From Sphagnum compactum (Eukaryota; Bryophyta; Sphagnopsida; Sphagnales): DNA of 64,000 bases. The stretch lies in NCBI GenBank assembly GCA_965153455.1, contig OZ234498.1, positions 18,228,001 through 18,292,000 of the forward strand, given 5' to 3'. Every line of letters starts with the position of its first letter. Positions within the stretch are counted from its first letter, which is position 1. Below are positions 25,638-39,800 of the stretch, piece by piece. A program made the position numbers and the translations under genes. The notes under the pieces were generated by a model. That model was given only the letters and a program-made list of their open reading frames with translations, did not search any database and was not told where the DNA came from.

Positions 25638-27560
25638 ATACAAGTCGACTAATTTCAAAAGCAGAACAGCTAATACCAATATATTTACAAGCGTCTACCA
25701 GTTGCCAATGTAAAGCCTGCAGAGCAGACCAACAAATCATGTTAGAATACATCAAATTAACACTAAGGTATGGCAAAGTATGACAGCACAGAAGAGTGTG
25801 TCATATATATATGTGAACAAGGGCCTAAACAGACAGTACCTCTTCATTAAGAGTACTTCATAGAAAGCCCAAAAAAAAACATACCCAATGCACTGGCATG
25901 CTGTAGGAACTAGTTTACTCTACATCACCATTATATGCAAATTAGTGGAGAAAAAACTTACACAAGCTCAGAAAGTGACAGCAGGAAGATCCTCCTTCAC
26001 ATAGAGGCACCTATCAAATGCACAAGACAACATACTGTGAGACTTGAAATCTGTACCTCATTGTTAAAAAACTAAATAGAAAACAAAAAACAAAAGAAAG
26101 AATTGTCAGAAAGACTGCAAAGAGTCCAGGTGTATATTCACTATCATAACTTTGTTGTTGGTTACCAACATGGAGATAGTGAAACTGTTAGCAAACTGCC
26201 CACACTTTGCTCAAGTTTTTTCAGTTGCCACATGCATGACAAACTGCCAAATTGGACTCTACGGTAAACAGCATATTCCCCAAGTAAAAGACCCAGGCAT
26301 CAGTGATGCAACAAACCAACCAGACCCTGCCAAGTTGTGAGCCAGGCAGCTAGATATATACCCTACAATCAAAAAACTGCAGAAAGACAAACCCTGATGA
26401 AGTCTCTTCCTCTTCCTGGTTACCAGCACAGGGAGGGGGAGGGGGAGGAGGAGCAGCAGAGGCCCTTCGTCACATCTCAGGAGTCATCAAGAGCATACCC
26501 ATCACATCGCTGGGTCATCAACAGCATACCTTCTCATAGAAAAAAGAGCGAAAGACTTGTGTAAGACAACATGCAAGTCGTTTCTTCTCTCCCTACAATG
26601 TTTGTGCCGATGCTACTACTATCTTTCCTTCTTTCTTGTCGCCAACAAATAACCAACTCTTCCCTACAGCAAATCTGCAACAACAACAAGTCCTCCCATG
26701 ATTTCTTGTCTGCAATAAGTCCTTCTTCTATCACTACGTCCCTCCCCAGCGAGTTACTGCCACAACCTCTTAGGGTTTGAGGAAGAAGAAGAATAATAAT
26801 AATAAGAAAAAGGGATGCAAACTTATGTGTTTTCCCGTTTTATTCACCACATCTGCTTCATTTTCTTCCTCATCATAGTTTCTAGACACAACGAGCAGAG
26901 CATACGGGGGGCCATTAGACCCGCGCCCCGTTTCTGCTCCTCTACTGTCTCCCGAACTTGACACCGACACCAAGATTCTTCTTCTTCTGTGTTTCTTTGT
27001 TTCTTTCTTCTTCTTCTTCTTCTTCGTCTTCGCTCATTACCTACCCTGAAACCAAACCCTGAACCCGCCGAAACCCTGAACCGATCAAAACAAACGCGCA
27101 AGCCGAGGTGCAAAAACGCAACAGTTGACACAGCACACTCTTTGGCAGCCAAGCACACGAGACAGCGGAACAGGACGCGACGGGAACGGCCTATTGGGTT
27201 CCTACAGAAGATGAAGGAGAAGCAACGAGGAGGAGGTGTAGACCAAGGGACGCCATCGCCATCGCTGCCGCTGCAAGCAAAGCTTCCGGGAGGCAGCAGG
27301 GGTGGAAGAGCACTAACGTGGGCGGCAAGGCAGCCAAAACGGTGCGGTGCGTGGGAGGGAATAGAACCGACCGGTCTGGAACCGGGCGAACGGGCGGCCC
27401 TTGAGAGCGGCCGTTTTGATTGGTTATGTGAAACCGTGCGGACGCCGTTTGTTTGGCGTGCGTGCAACGTCAAGTCTTTTGCCGCACATGTTCCACGTCC
27501 CGAATTAACTCCGCGGCAAACTCCGGACCCACCAAAACCCCACTTGGTCCCGTGTTCGAG
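25638..27560. promoter_or_regulatory. Upstream region of the SRO gene
   Basis: Likely 5' leader and promoter of the minus-strand SRO gene: CT-rich and purine/pyrimidine tracts (26,990-27,035), a telo-box-like TAGGGTTT at about 26771-26778 (AAACCCTA on the gene strand), and a GC-rich stretch at 26,900-27,500. The 209-residue open frame on the minus strand there (26844-27473) is arginine-rich low-complexity sequence without family signs, so I treat it as non-coding. Confidence 0.4.
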
Positions 27561-30500
27561 GTCCTAAAGTTTTAAGTCCTGCTTTCAAGGTCCCAACTTT
27601 TAGGTCCCGATTTCGGGACCTCAATCGTGGCTAAACTTCCAACCCATGTCACGAGGAAAAGCCAGAATATGATTTTAAGCCAAAATTTTAAAGAAATTAA
27701 TTAGATTTTAGAAATTAGATTTTTTTCCTTTTTTTTCATTTTTTTTTCATGATCTACTATGATTTACTCATATTGAAAAATATTTTTTTATTTTTAATCA
27801 ATTTTCAGTGACTAGGACTACTATAAAAAAAATTTAATCTCCCTTACCTTAGGTTTAAAAATTACAAAAATCACCTCCAATAAATTGCATCCTAAATAAA
27901 TACCAAGAGCTCTTCCCAATTTCCTTAAAATGTTTAGTTTTTATTTTGTAGAATTTTCTTTGACCAAAAAATTGTTTCTTTGACCCTTATAAATCATTTT
28001 GATGGAAATTTTCACCAAATTTTTTATCTCACAAAATTGAAAACAAAAAAATAATCCCAATATTTTTTTTCATTCATGGTGGTATCCTCACCATTTGGCC
28101 CTACTACACCTGTGTAAAGGTGCCATGTTTATAATCAAAAACATTTCAAAATCATTATGTAATTTAAAATCTCATATCATGAGTAGAAGACGACTTTGAT
28201 CATTCTTTCAACATCAAAAAAGAAATATGATTCTAGATAACCAAAACCATGAAAGCAATATGAAAACATAAGCTTGACAAAAGTAGCTTTTGTGACAACT
28301 TTAAAGGTATGAAAAAGTTCATCACTTAAGTTTTGTTTTTTCAACCTTTGATGGTAATTTTGCCACCCATCATTTTCAAATTTTTTTTCAATCATTAGTC
28401 ATTGAATTCAATCCATTTGGATGCACATGTTACAATTTCTTACATTCACTCGTAGATGGGTTTGTTAGTGTTGTTTGTTGTTTATCTTCATTCCTAGCTT
28501 TGAAATATTAAAATTGTTTCTCAAAAATCTTGTCTTAAGTTTTAGTTCATTTTCCCTCTAACATAAAGTTTGTGGCATTGATATGATCAATGGATTCCAC
28601 CAACATTTTACTCCCCTTCTATGTTCCTTATGCCATGATATTATGAGTTGAAAAATAAGTTCTCTTCACCCATGTGCTTCCAATATAACAACCACTTCAA
28701 CTTTTCTGACTTTTTATACATTTATTAGTTGAATGTGGTGTTGGGGGCTTTGTACATGGCATGGGATATGGTTGAATGGGCAATGGTGCAATTGGGGCAT
28801 TTGCATTTAATAGAATGAACAATGGCATAGTTAGTGCAATCGCATTTGGTCGAATCAACATTAATGAAATTACATCTAGGCGAATGGAATTATGGAATCA
28901 CCATTTATTTTTACATTAAATCTATGATATTCCTAGGTGTTGCACAAGGTTGGAGAATTGAAGTTGAGTGTGAGGTCAAATGGCCTATATATGTGATATG
29001 TTCAACCCATGGTGTCTCGCATATGGGGTGGATTGAAAATGGGTCTTATGCCCAAGAATTTTGTCATCACACCATAAAGACCTTGCTTAAAATTCCTTGG
29101 CAATCTAAGTTGAACTTTTTTCACAATGGTCATGGACCAATAATCTTAGTTGTTTGCAATGCTTACCTTGTAATCACATATCTTTTTTAAATTTCTTACA
29201 AGAGAACCCACTTGTCTTTGCAAGTTGCCCCATTTTTCAATTGATTCAAACACCTAACACTCATCACTTGTATTGTTATTCTATTCCACTTTGTGACTAT
29301 TGTTTCAAACTTGTCTTGCCCATCAATGATGTTCAAATTTGCAATGTGCTCATCTTTTTTGGCCTTGACAAATGTTAGAATCTCACGATGTTCCCAATTC
29401 AATTAGTGGATTTTTTTGGCTTAGATTTGGGTGTTGCAATTTGTTGTTTGATTGAGAACTACCTTTTTACCCTTTCCTTTTTTTCTTGTCAGCACAACTA
29501 ACTCATCAATAAGGTATGAACTAATGTTAGAAACTTATAGACTTTGAAACAATTTAGGTATGCTAATCATTACAAAAGACTTATGAAATCGATAGATTAG
29601 TCTCAAGCATGTACATGTAAATATTATCATGAAATATGCAATTCATAAATTGGAGCTTTTGTTTGTTTTCTTGTGCGCAAATGTTCAAGACATTGTTGGC
29701 CAAGATTTTTTTGTGAACAAGGATTTTGTTATTCAAAACAAACAACAACTTCCATTGCCCAAAAATACTGCTATTCAACTTTGCACACAAATCTGTAAAC
29801 AAATGTACACATATGGTAAGACATTTTGGTGAGCAATTCAAAACATTGCTTTACTTTCTTCGTTTCACTCATCATCAAAACTAGAAAAACTCCCATCAAA
29901 ACTATCCATGACACTTAAATCCTCGATGAAAAAGAACTTGCTACTAGTTTTTAACAATCTTTGATGTTTCTTTGTGTTTTGCAAGATCAACAAGAAAAGT
30001 GTGCAACAAAAAGAAGAAGAAGAAAAAAGGTAGAAGGTAGAAAAGGGGGCTAGATGAAAGTGGAAGGGAACATGGAGGCAAAATAAGAGAAGGACAAAAG
30101 GAAGTTATAGGGAACATGAACAAAACATTATGGCAACATACCATGGACTTATTGCCTCCTTTCTAGGGTTGCTAGCTAACATTGCATTTTTATGTTAAAA
30201 TCTATGTTTTTTATAGATTTGGTGGTAGCTAACACAAAGTTATCACCACCTTAACATTTTGTGCCACTTAGGATTCCACATAAAATTTAGTGTTAGGTAA
30301 CTTATTTGGTATGAATCTCACAAAATTTTCTTGCTCCCTTAACATTGAGATAACAATGCCTTACCATTAGGTGTGATTGCAACATTAGTACACGTTTTTA
30401 AGGCCATTAGGTGCACTAGGGGGTTTACCTTCTCAACTACATTAAGAGGTTAGGGGTGATAGATTATGGCATTTTCGTGATCACATTACATGACATGATC

Positions 30501-30660
30501 TTCTGATGGTGATCATGCACTCGTAATAGTGACCAAAATGTGTGCATTGAACATGAATGTTGTCCACTGGATGACCGTTATTACTCAGTTAGTTGCGGAT
30601 GAACCTCAACTGAGTTAATATTTGGTTTAACCTTGGTAACCAATTCTGTAAGAAATAGGT
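27561..30660. other. AT-rich intergenic sequence, no gene recognised
   Basis: No coding region supported. A near-palindrome GGTCCCGA-TT-TCGGGACC lies at 27603-27620 within a short block rich in GGTCC motifs. The rest is degraded AT-rich sequence. Confidence 0.45.
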
Positions 30661-30663
30661 CTC

Positions 30664-31060
30664 ATTATATATAGGTAGACCACACATATTTTCATCCATT
30701 TGTCCCTCTTTTCAGTTCATCTACACCAATTTCCATCCAGTTTTTTTTACCACTCTTTTCTCTCCACCACCAGTTGCTGCTGCTGCTGAAGATTTTGCCA
30801 AAAGGTCTGAAGCTCAAAATGGCTGGTTGCTTTGATGAGCTGCAAATTGTGGTGGTTTCTTGGCCATGTGCCAGCAATTGCTGCAGCAGCAAAACCACCC
30901 ATTTCATCATGCCTTTTGTTTCATGAGCCAAAACAGAATTGCATCACAGAAGAATTCTCGCAAAGGAAAAACTAAAAGAAATTTTAATTGGAGTTCTGTT
31001 CCTGAACAAGCTCATTGTATTGAGCTGAGGTTTTAGGGTTTGAGCTTGGGTTTAGGGTTT
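30664..31060 (+). promoter_or_regulatory. TATA box and telo-boxes upstream of LHCB7-like gene
   Basis: TATATATA at about 30666-30673 followed by a CT-rich leader fits a core promoter some 400 bp before the ATG at 31087. Two TTTAGGGTTT telo-box motifs lie at about 31032-31042 and 31050-31060, probably in the 5' UTR, and a GA run precedes the ATG. Telo-boxes are common near the start of highly expressed plant genes. Confidence 0.5.
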
Positions 31061-31086
31061 ACTCAATCCTCTGAGAGAGAGAGAGC

Positions 31087-33866
31087 ATGGCAACCTCGAC
31101 ATCAGGGTCGTTGTTAGCCTATTCTGGTGGATGTGGACTGACAAAATCTTCACCTCTGGTACCTGACAAAAATTCTCCCAAACTGTTTTTTTTTTTACTT
31201 AGCAGTGGATGCTGGTTAGGTGCGTGTGTGCAACTGCGCAGGGCATCATCATCATCATCATCATCATCATCAACATCCCCCTGTTGTTGGGTGCTTCTTT
31301 TCTTTTGATTTTCTGTACGTGGTTTTGGTGATACCTAGAATCTGCGTCGAGGAGGTAACTGGTGCAAGTCTGGAGGTGTGAAAGTGAGGAGGTATGAAAA
31401 TGCAATGATTCCTGGTTGCACAGCAGCTTGGCAGGAGGTAGGTACGATTTCCTGCAGTCTTGAACCATCTCCTTTGTTGATTGTTCCCTTTTTTGGTGTT
31501 GCGGAAGCTTTTTCTGGAGCGAGAGAGGCTTTCACGAAAATGGGCAGCCATTTTTCTTCTCCTGACTGAAATTCATGGGTAGTGGAGAAAGCTTCTTAAG
31601 CTTGGATTTCAAAAGCCTTCTATAACTGATGGTGTATGCCCCTAAAGAATCAAACCCTAATTTCACGTTTCCAGGATATGGAATTAGGGTTTGACAGCAG
31701 TGGTGAATTTCTGTTGATGGAAACTATTGGGCTCAGAAGCCTGTAATTTTGAAGACAGAAAAAATATTTTTCTGAGGATTAGAAGTATTGTTGTGGTGTG
31801 GGGAGTGTGCAGCTGGCAGGGGTTGTCTTGTTTTCAGCATTCCCATTTACCATAGTGAAGGCCATTGCTAACAGCTCCATTGGTGAGCAACTTCAGCAGC
31901 GTATGCTGGAGACTAAAGCAGTTGCAAAACAACAGGCTGGAGCTGCCCGTGCAGCAGAAAGCAATGCTAGAGATACCAGGTTTTTCCTGCCTCCCATCAT
32001 GCCTCTAGCCAAATCCCATCTTACAAAAATCCACAAAGATGATGACTTGGAACAGTGGTAGGCATATGCTTTTGAGGTCAATCATCTTTGGGTTGGTTGG
32101 TCAGTCTCTCAGAGGAATCCATGGTTGTTGAGCATACATTCTTTATTGTTTGTCATATGGATGTCTTGGTTGTAATCACAACTTGTATATTATGCTGGCT
32201 CCATGCTTGAGTGCAGTATGTGGTATCGTGAAGGTCGCCCAAAATGGTTGGGGCCTATACCTTACAAGTATCCAGAGCATCTTCAAGGGGAGGCTCCAGG
32301 AGACTATGGATTTGACATTCTGGGTCTGGCATGTGACCCAGTGGCATTCAACAAGTACTTCAAGTTTGTGCCTGCTCCTTTGCATGCATTCAAAGTGGAT
32401 TGTTTTGGCTTTGCTGGTTTAGGATGAACTTTTGTTTGTCCTTGGATTTGAAAGTGTTCCTTCTGTATCCCTGTGCATGGTGTACAGCCAGAAAGCATTA
32501 AAGTATGGATGATTGTCAAGTGCAGTTGCACCTTGTCAATTGCATCCATAGTGCTTTTGGGTGTATCAGCTTCTGTAGTGTTGATAAATTCTGTCTGACA
32601 TGCAAGCAAACAATGAGCAGCTTTGAAATCCTACATGCACGATGGGCCATGTTGGCAGCACTGGGTGTGGTGATCCCAGAATTACTTGACCACTTTGGTG
32701 GTGTTAAGTTTTCTGAGCCAGTATGGTGGTGCGTTGGCTATGCAAAACTCCAGGTACTCTCACATGTGCCCTACTGGTTCCTCAACATCACGATCCCAAT
32801 TCTTCCGATTTTGTAAGTGGAGTAAAACTGTAACCAGCTGGTGTTGTTGTACATATTGGATCCTTCATTTGCTTTGGCAACTGTGAAAAGGCCCCACCTA
32901 CTGGTAAAATTTTCAAATTCAAGACTCTTAGAATTTACTGCACCTGTTGGAACTCTGAATCAGATCAAGTGATCATCAGCAATCTCTCCCAAAATTTGTT
33001 TATCAGTAACTCTGGCACTAGAAAGTTTCACATTTCATCTTCACAATTGGATGAAGTGTTTTAACATTGTAGCACACTGCCCAGAGGCACATTCTGATTA
33101 ATCGAGCAACATGTCTGATGACACACAAACATTGCTGTAGTGGTAGTCAATACATTACAGATTCTGACACTCAATTGGTCCAGTCACTGCACTGAAATTT
33201 TTTAAGAGATTTAAAAATGATAACAAGATGTTTCACTGGGTGTTGCAGGGTGACACACTTGACTACCTTGGCATACCTGGACTTCACATAGCTGGAGCAC
33301 AGGGAGTTGTTGTGATTGCCTTTTGTCAAGTCATTCTCATGGTAAGCCACCTCTAGCATGACCAAATAAATGGTACTGACTGAGCACAGTTTTACCTTAC
33401 ATGAAGCTCTGTGGCTATAGAATTTGTAACTTGGATGTATTTGTGTTTCTTGCATCTATCTCTATTTCAGTTCGACTTGTAATTTTGACTCTGCTGGTGA
33501 TTTCTCAGTTCTTAACTGGAAAGTGGAAAATATTGTGATGAATGAGTGTCGTGTGTACAGGTTGGGCCTGAATATGCAAGGTACTGTGGTATAGAAGCAC
33601 TTGAGCCCTTAGGCATATTCCTTCCGGGTTGTATAAACTATCCAGGAGGTGCACTGTTTGACCCTCTAGGGCTGTCAAAAGACCCAGTGGCCTTTGAGGA
33701 CCTGAAAGTGAAGGAGATGAAGAATGGGCGGTTGGCAATGGTGGCTTGGCTGGGTTTCTATGTTCAAGCTATTGTCACTCAAAAGGGTCCTATTGATAAC
33801 CTCTTTGACTTCATTGCTGACCCCATACACAACAATTTGCTGGCTTCAGCAATCGCTCCCACTTGA
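31087..33866 (+). CDS. LHCB7: Chlorophyll a/b-binding protein, LHCB7-like
   Basis: Proposed exons: 31087-31158, 31339-31437, 31813-31979, 32217-32363, 32621-32753, 33249-33341, 33561-33866. Phases fit throughout and give 338 residues. It is a light-harvesting antenna protein of the thylakoid membrane. The LHC helices are visible: [15 protein letters not shown] (helix 1, with the Glu-Arg pair), a middle helix in [20 protein letters not shown], and [19 protein letters not shown] (helix 3). Features that mark LHCB7 rather than LHCB4-6 are the long hydrophobic N-terminal segment ([24 protein letters not shown]), [13 protein letters not shown] and [22 protein letters not shown]. The first two exons should encode the plastid transit peptide and are the least certain; exon 2 is anchored by the WQE/LAG junction. 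A (CAT)n microsatellite lies in intron 1. Confidence 0.9.
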
Positions 33867-36310
33867 GGCATTTGGTTAAGGTGGGATAGTGGACCTCGAA
33901 ATGTATGAATATTGGGATATTGTCGTGCAATGGCAAGTGTGTTATTGCTCAATGCTCTGCTCATTTCTGGGATTTCTGTCATCATGCCAACTTATGGGTG
34001 ATGTTGAAATATTGAAGTATTGCTGTGGTGGATTGCACCAACACAGGTATGTGCAGTAGTCCTCAAAATTCAAGCAAACAAGTATGAAATTGTCCTCACC
34101 CAAAGTCTAGTGCTTGCACAGGTTGTTGAAGTTTTGGACGAATTTAAAGAATCTGTCGCAGAGGTAATGAAAATTCAACCAAGTGTAAATTAATGAATGA
34201 CCTTGATGTTGAATTTATGAATGCATTTCCCATTTGGGTTCTTAATCTTGGGATAACACAAATACAACTTCATTTTCCCTTTCAAATCCTATTTTTTTGT
34301 TTTGTTTTATTGCAATGAAGTTTGACATGGTTATGTCATGGTTTGCTTTCATTTGTGAATTAACCTTCAATTTCTTTTTGGGGCTAATGCAAGAGATAAA
34401 ACTTTTTACTATCTTTTTTAATCATAAATTGGTAATTTTGAACTTGAAAATGAATTGGTAATTTAGTAATGGCAACTCCAATGCAGGATGTCAAGTATTA
34501 ATATTAGGTTTAAATGGCCATTGGAAGGATTTGACCAAGCAATAAGTGGCCATGAACCATGTTTGACCATTGGGCTTGATTTGACATAATGGAGGATCAA
34601 AAATGATGTTGCCATATCATTTGGAACTTGTAAACTATTTGTTAAACTTCACAATTGTTGTATGTGTTGGTTAGGTTGCATTTGAAAAAACAATTGATGT
34701 TAAGAAGGTTAGGGTTAAAGGTAATAATATGTCACAAACATTTAAAAGAATAATTGTGTAATTGATCCTAAGAAGCTTAAGGTAAAGGGAGAATCTTACA
34801 TGCATTTGAAGTAACATTTGAACCCGAAAACTTCAATAATGTAAATGGGGGAATTTCACATGCATTTGAGAAAACAATAGAACAATTAACCCTACAAAGT
34901 TCAAAACAAAAGGCAAAATCTCACATGCATTTGAAAGAAAGAGGAGTTGAATAATTAAACCAAAGAAGTTTAGGGTAAAGTTGAAATCTCATATGCATTT
35001 TAGAAGAGTTGTTGAACAATGGACCTTAAGAAGGTTACATGTGTTTTGCATGGTATAATGTAGATACAAAGGAGTTACAAATTGAAAATTTTCAGTACAA
35101 TTCATTTTTTATGTGGTTTTTTAATGCATGGAAAATATTTTATGATGAGAATGTGCAACTAAAGGTGGATAACATCTTAAATTCTTAATATGTTGTGAAA
35201 TTAATGCATGGACAAACAATTCAATTTTCAATTGGAGTACATTTTCAATTTTTTAAAAAATCATAAAACTCAAATTGGATGATATGTAAATTTTTGGTAC
35301 CTAGGCAAATTGTCAAAAAAATTATTAATTATTTTTTGGAATTGCCAAAAAAATTTGAAAAATACATGCCTACCATGCCAAAAAATTGAATGAAGCTTTC
35401 AAGCACAATGATTGAATTGTATAATGTCGAATTGTAATTTATTATTAGTTTTATTAATTGGAACCTCCCCTACAACATTCCAAGGTCATGTAAGGTTCCC
35501 CCCCCATAGGTGGGAACTTCTAGCATAACTGAAGGATCCACTTGGGTTTCCCCATGCTAGTCATCATTTTCTTCCAATTTAGTACATCAAATATTTATCA
35601 TCCTTGTTGATGTCATCTAAAGGGCAAAGCCATTATGTAATTAAGCCACTTGTTGCACATGATTACTCAAAAGAAGTACCTATATAGTTATAGCAAGAGT
35701 GAAAATAGTAATGAAGTCACAATAATAAACTTAGGCTGAAAATGCAAATCTCACATGCATTAGGTATCTTACAGAGAGTTGTAATTAAGTTACAATAAAC
35801 ACTTAGACTAGCTATAATTTCAATGAGAAAGCATTTTACAATTTTAAAAAATTGCACTCATCAACGTTTATCATAACATAATGTACTATCATAATATACA
35901 TAGGTTGGTTTAACAACAAAGTGTCTTAAGTTTTTTATACAAATTTATTAGTTATGTTTCTCTTGAGGGAGGGGCACTTGAGGGTGTTCCCAAACCTCAA
36001 GAAAATGCACAAGTATTGGAACCTACCCTTAGGTAAAAAGAAGAAAAACTCTGGACATAAAAGTCAAGGATGGGAACCCATCTATCAAAAGTACAAAGCA
36101 AATAAGAACACAAATATACACAACCCAAAGAGAAAACAACAATTAACAAAAGTCAGGTAAAGATTTTATGCAAAGGGGATTCATGATTTTGAAATGATAA
36201 TCGACATTAACAAATAAGACCTAAGAGGGAAGAATTATCATTCGCAATAAATTGGCTAGTGATGGAGGTGCATTAATTTATGATGTGTGCAAGAGATAAT
36301 GAACCTTGAC
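33867..36310. other. 3' flank of LHCB7 and intergenic sequence
   Basis: About 33,867-34,050 probably holds the LHCB7 3' UTR. At about 34,670-35,040 there are degenerate tandem units carrying TCACATGCATTTGA(A/G) and AAGAAG(G/T)TTAGGGTAAAG-like motifs, roughly 70-90 bp apart. No gene was found. Confidence 0.45.
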
Positions 36311-36430
36311 CAAGTGAAGTAGCCCATTGAAAAATTGTTATGGCTTTGGTCAAGTGCAATACCCCATTGAAGAATGGTTATGACTTTGCCCAAGTGCAAT
36401 AGCCCACCAAACAATTGTTATGGCTTGTGT
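36311..36430. repeat. Three-copy 40-bp tandem repeat
   Basis: Units 36311-36350, 36351-36390 and 36391-36430 each start CAAGTG(A/C)A and carry a CCCA block followed by TTATG(G/A)CTT. They are of identical length and lie about 430 bp before the HAD hydrolase start. Confidence 0.8.
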
Positions 36431-36857
36431 ATATTACAAGGCTATGGACACGCACTATCAATAGTAAGAAATATACATCGAAAAGACTAAAAGAAGATTG
36501 TTGATAGTGCATGATAGTGATTTGTGCATCAACAATAAAAAATGAATCAAAACGAGAATGAAGACACCTGTATATCTCAATAGCAAGTGAAAGGTACCAG
36601 CCATGTTGTACTGGGATCTTCTGACCAGCGGAAGGTACAAGCCAGCCTGTTTTTGCCTGTTTCATAAAAAAGAAATATTTCTATGGGAACGTGGGAACAT
36701 ATAAAATTGTGGGAGCTCCCCTGGCATAACTCCCTAGAGCTCTTCTGCTGGGGGAGATCCCTCGAAATACACACAGAAATAAAAAGGGAGTTGTTTATGG
36801 TGGTGGTAGCGCTGCATGTGAAGTGAAGGGGGGGGAGGGCGGGAGCTTTGAGCTTGA

Positions 36858-39800
36858 ATGGCAGGTATGTCGTCAAGGGTCATGCTTCTTTCAATTCCTT
36901 CACTTGGTATGCATCGAGTAACTGGCATCTCCTCCAAGCTACGCTCTCGTCTGCCCTTCCAACCATGCCATGCACAACGAGCATTCAACTCAGGTATGTG
37001 TGCGTGTGTGCGTGTGTGTGAGTGTATGGCCATCTTTACCGCATGTTGTGTGTGTCCAATATTTCTTAGGGTTAACAGGGGACCGTGTTTTGCTTTTTTC
37101 CGGATATTAAGTGTGTGGGTGAAGTTGTCAAGAATGGATATGAAGATGAAGAAAGTATTGATGCATCCTTCTTTTAGTCAGCCAGTTTCCACAATCACAA
37201 CTGCCAGATTAGGTTCGCCAGAATTAGGTTACCTCGTTGATCGATTGTTTACCAAGTTTCCACAATTTCTTCTCTCTGGATTGATTAGTATGTATAACAC
37301 TGTGTATTGCAGATTGAGGCAATGATCACTTGCAAGGTATTCTTCGTGTTTAGGGTTGATTCTTTTGATCTTTTAAAAAAAAAAAACGGTGGCCCACAAA
37401 AAGCTATGCTCTGCGGCCTTACTCGAATTCAACCTCAAATCCAATTCAGACTTGCAGTTTATGCAATTACTATGGTGATGGGTTGCAAGTAGTGATTTAC
37501 AACTTTAATGGGTTGTAAGTGCACTGCACACTTGAGAGACATATTAAGGTTTGGTTTTTAGGGTTAGAGCAATGCATTGATTGTCCTGTGGTTTATGTTT
37601 CGTGAAGAAGATGACGGCCTCATGATGTTTTCGTCATGACTGACTCCACATTTTTGTAGGTATAGAGTTGTTAGGGTACACTCTGTGATTGTGGTGCAGT
37701 GAGTGATGGGAATGACATTGTTTTGGTAATTATTGAAGGTGAATCTGAGATGGGCAAGCCATATGGAGCCCTGTTGTTGGATGTGGGAGGGACACTGCTA
37801 GAGACATCTCAACCTGTGCCAGATGTTTATGCAGCATTTGGCGCCAAATATGGTGGGCAATTTGTGGGGCACATAATTGCTCATGGTTCAAACGGTCTTG
37901 CTTTCTTGTGTGGTAACTGGGAATTTTTTTTTTCCCCTTGCAATAGCAAGCTGCTTTGTTATGTAAGTGGTAGGATTCCTGTTTTCTTCCCCCACCAGAT
38001 CTACCATTATTTGTCATAGAGGTTGTTAGGAGAACAGGAAGCTGTTCTTTACTTGATTAAGGTTTGTGCGGACAAGGGGGGTACAGGAGTCATAAAGCCC
38101 TCCAAGACACCCCATACTTGTCGAAGGGAAACCTTTGTACTTCTTCCTGAATGATCATTTCAAACCTACTGAGAGTGAGAGCTCTTTGAATGCTGCAGGT
38201 GTGAAAACAACACCAGCTGATATTAAAAAGGGTTTCAAGAGAGCTTTTGCAGAGCCATGGCCAGAAAGGCTGCGTTATGAGGTTTGTTTGTGTACACTTC
38301 TATCTTGTCTGCATTATTTTCTCCTTCAAATTTCCATCTTGTTTCATTGTAGTGCATTTTTTGGGTCTCTTCCTCATGAGAATTGTCTGGTATGTTGTGT
38401 GGTGATGCAAAGAGTGTTGGTGTTTTTGGCAGGGAGATGGCAGGCCTTTCTGGAGATATGCAGTAGCAACAGCTACAGGTTGTGCTGATGAAGCTTACTT
38501 TGAAGAATTGTATCAAGTGAGAATCTCTTCTGAAGCACCCATTTTCAAAACACTATTGTTCTTTTCTTCTGAGTAACTTTGCTACTTTAAATTACATGGT
38601 CATGATTTGCCATAACTGGATGTATGGTGCATATGGTGTGATCTTGATTGAAGCCCAGCATTTTGCAAAGGGTGATGCTTGGAAGGTTGCTGATGGAGCA
38701 GTTGATGCTCTTGAACATCTTCGTACAGCTGGAGGTTAATAACTCTGCTGTTTCTTCCTTTTCTGGGTTGGTTCTCCTGTATCTCAACATTGACAGATCT
38801 CTCCATAGGTGCTGTTTTGCACTTTTACTGCACTAATTCTCAAAAACTCCATCTTTGCCTGCATACTCACCTCTGTGAATGGGTTGATATTGTGCAGTGA
38901 AGCTGGCGGTTGTGTCCAACTTCGACTCCAGGTTGCGTCCAGTCTTACAAGATCTGCAGGTGTATACTTTGTAAGGCTTCCTTGTGTCCTTTTCTCTCCA
39001 TGTAGAAGTTCCATTCATTTTCTGTAGTAGATCTTACAGGACTGCCTACAAAGGGAATTATTCAGAAGGACTAATGACAAGTACTTGTCATTGGGGAATC
39101 ATGGATTTGGGCTTTCTAATGTAGTGATATGTTTCATGGACATGGCTTTGCAGTTTCCAGAAGTAAATGTACATGGAAGTTGTATTGATTGGACATTGCT
39201 CTGAAATTGTTGTGGAAGGCCAGGTTTGATGCAGTCATAATTTCTGCAGAGGTCGGTTATGAGAAACCTGCTCAAGAGATTTTTGAAGCTGCTTTGAGTA
39301 AGTATTTCTATGGTACTTTTGCAGGCCATATTGCATTCTTCTATGCTGTTGTTTCTGTAAGAAGTATGTTTTTGTTGAGTTTTGTGTTAGAGAAAGCCAG
39401 TGTATCAAGAGAAATTTGGGGTGGGAAGTAAGAAAAAATCTTTGTATTTGACCATGAAGTCAAGTATCCTGAGATATGCTGCTCCTCCTCTGTGATGTCT
39501 GCCAACAACTTCATTATGTTTTTATTCCAGATCAATTGGGTGCTGAGGCAATGGATGCAGTGCATGTAGGAGATGACCTGGTAAATGACAAGCAAGGTGC
39601 AAACAGAGCTGGTATTGATGCTTGGTAAGACTTCTGGGTGAGGTCAGTTGTCTTGTTGGGCATCTGTACACTGTGATTGACATGCAGCAGCAGTTGTATC
39701 TTAATACCTCTAGCGATTCAACTTGCCCACTCATAGTGTTGACTTTGGACTTAGCTGTTTAGGGACAGGGTTGCCTTATTGTTGGTGAATTGCACTCTGT

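Noticed and set aside
26844-27473. 209-residue minus-strand open frame
   Set aside because: Poly-Arg low complexity from CT tracts, no motif; more likely promoter or leader of the SRO gene.
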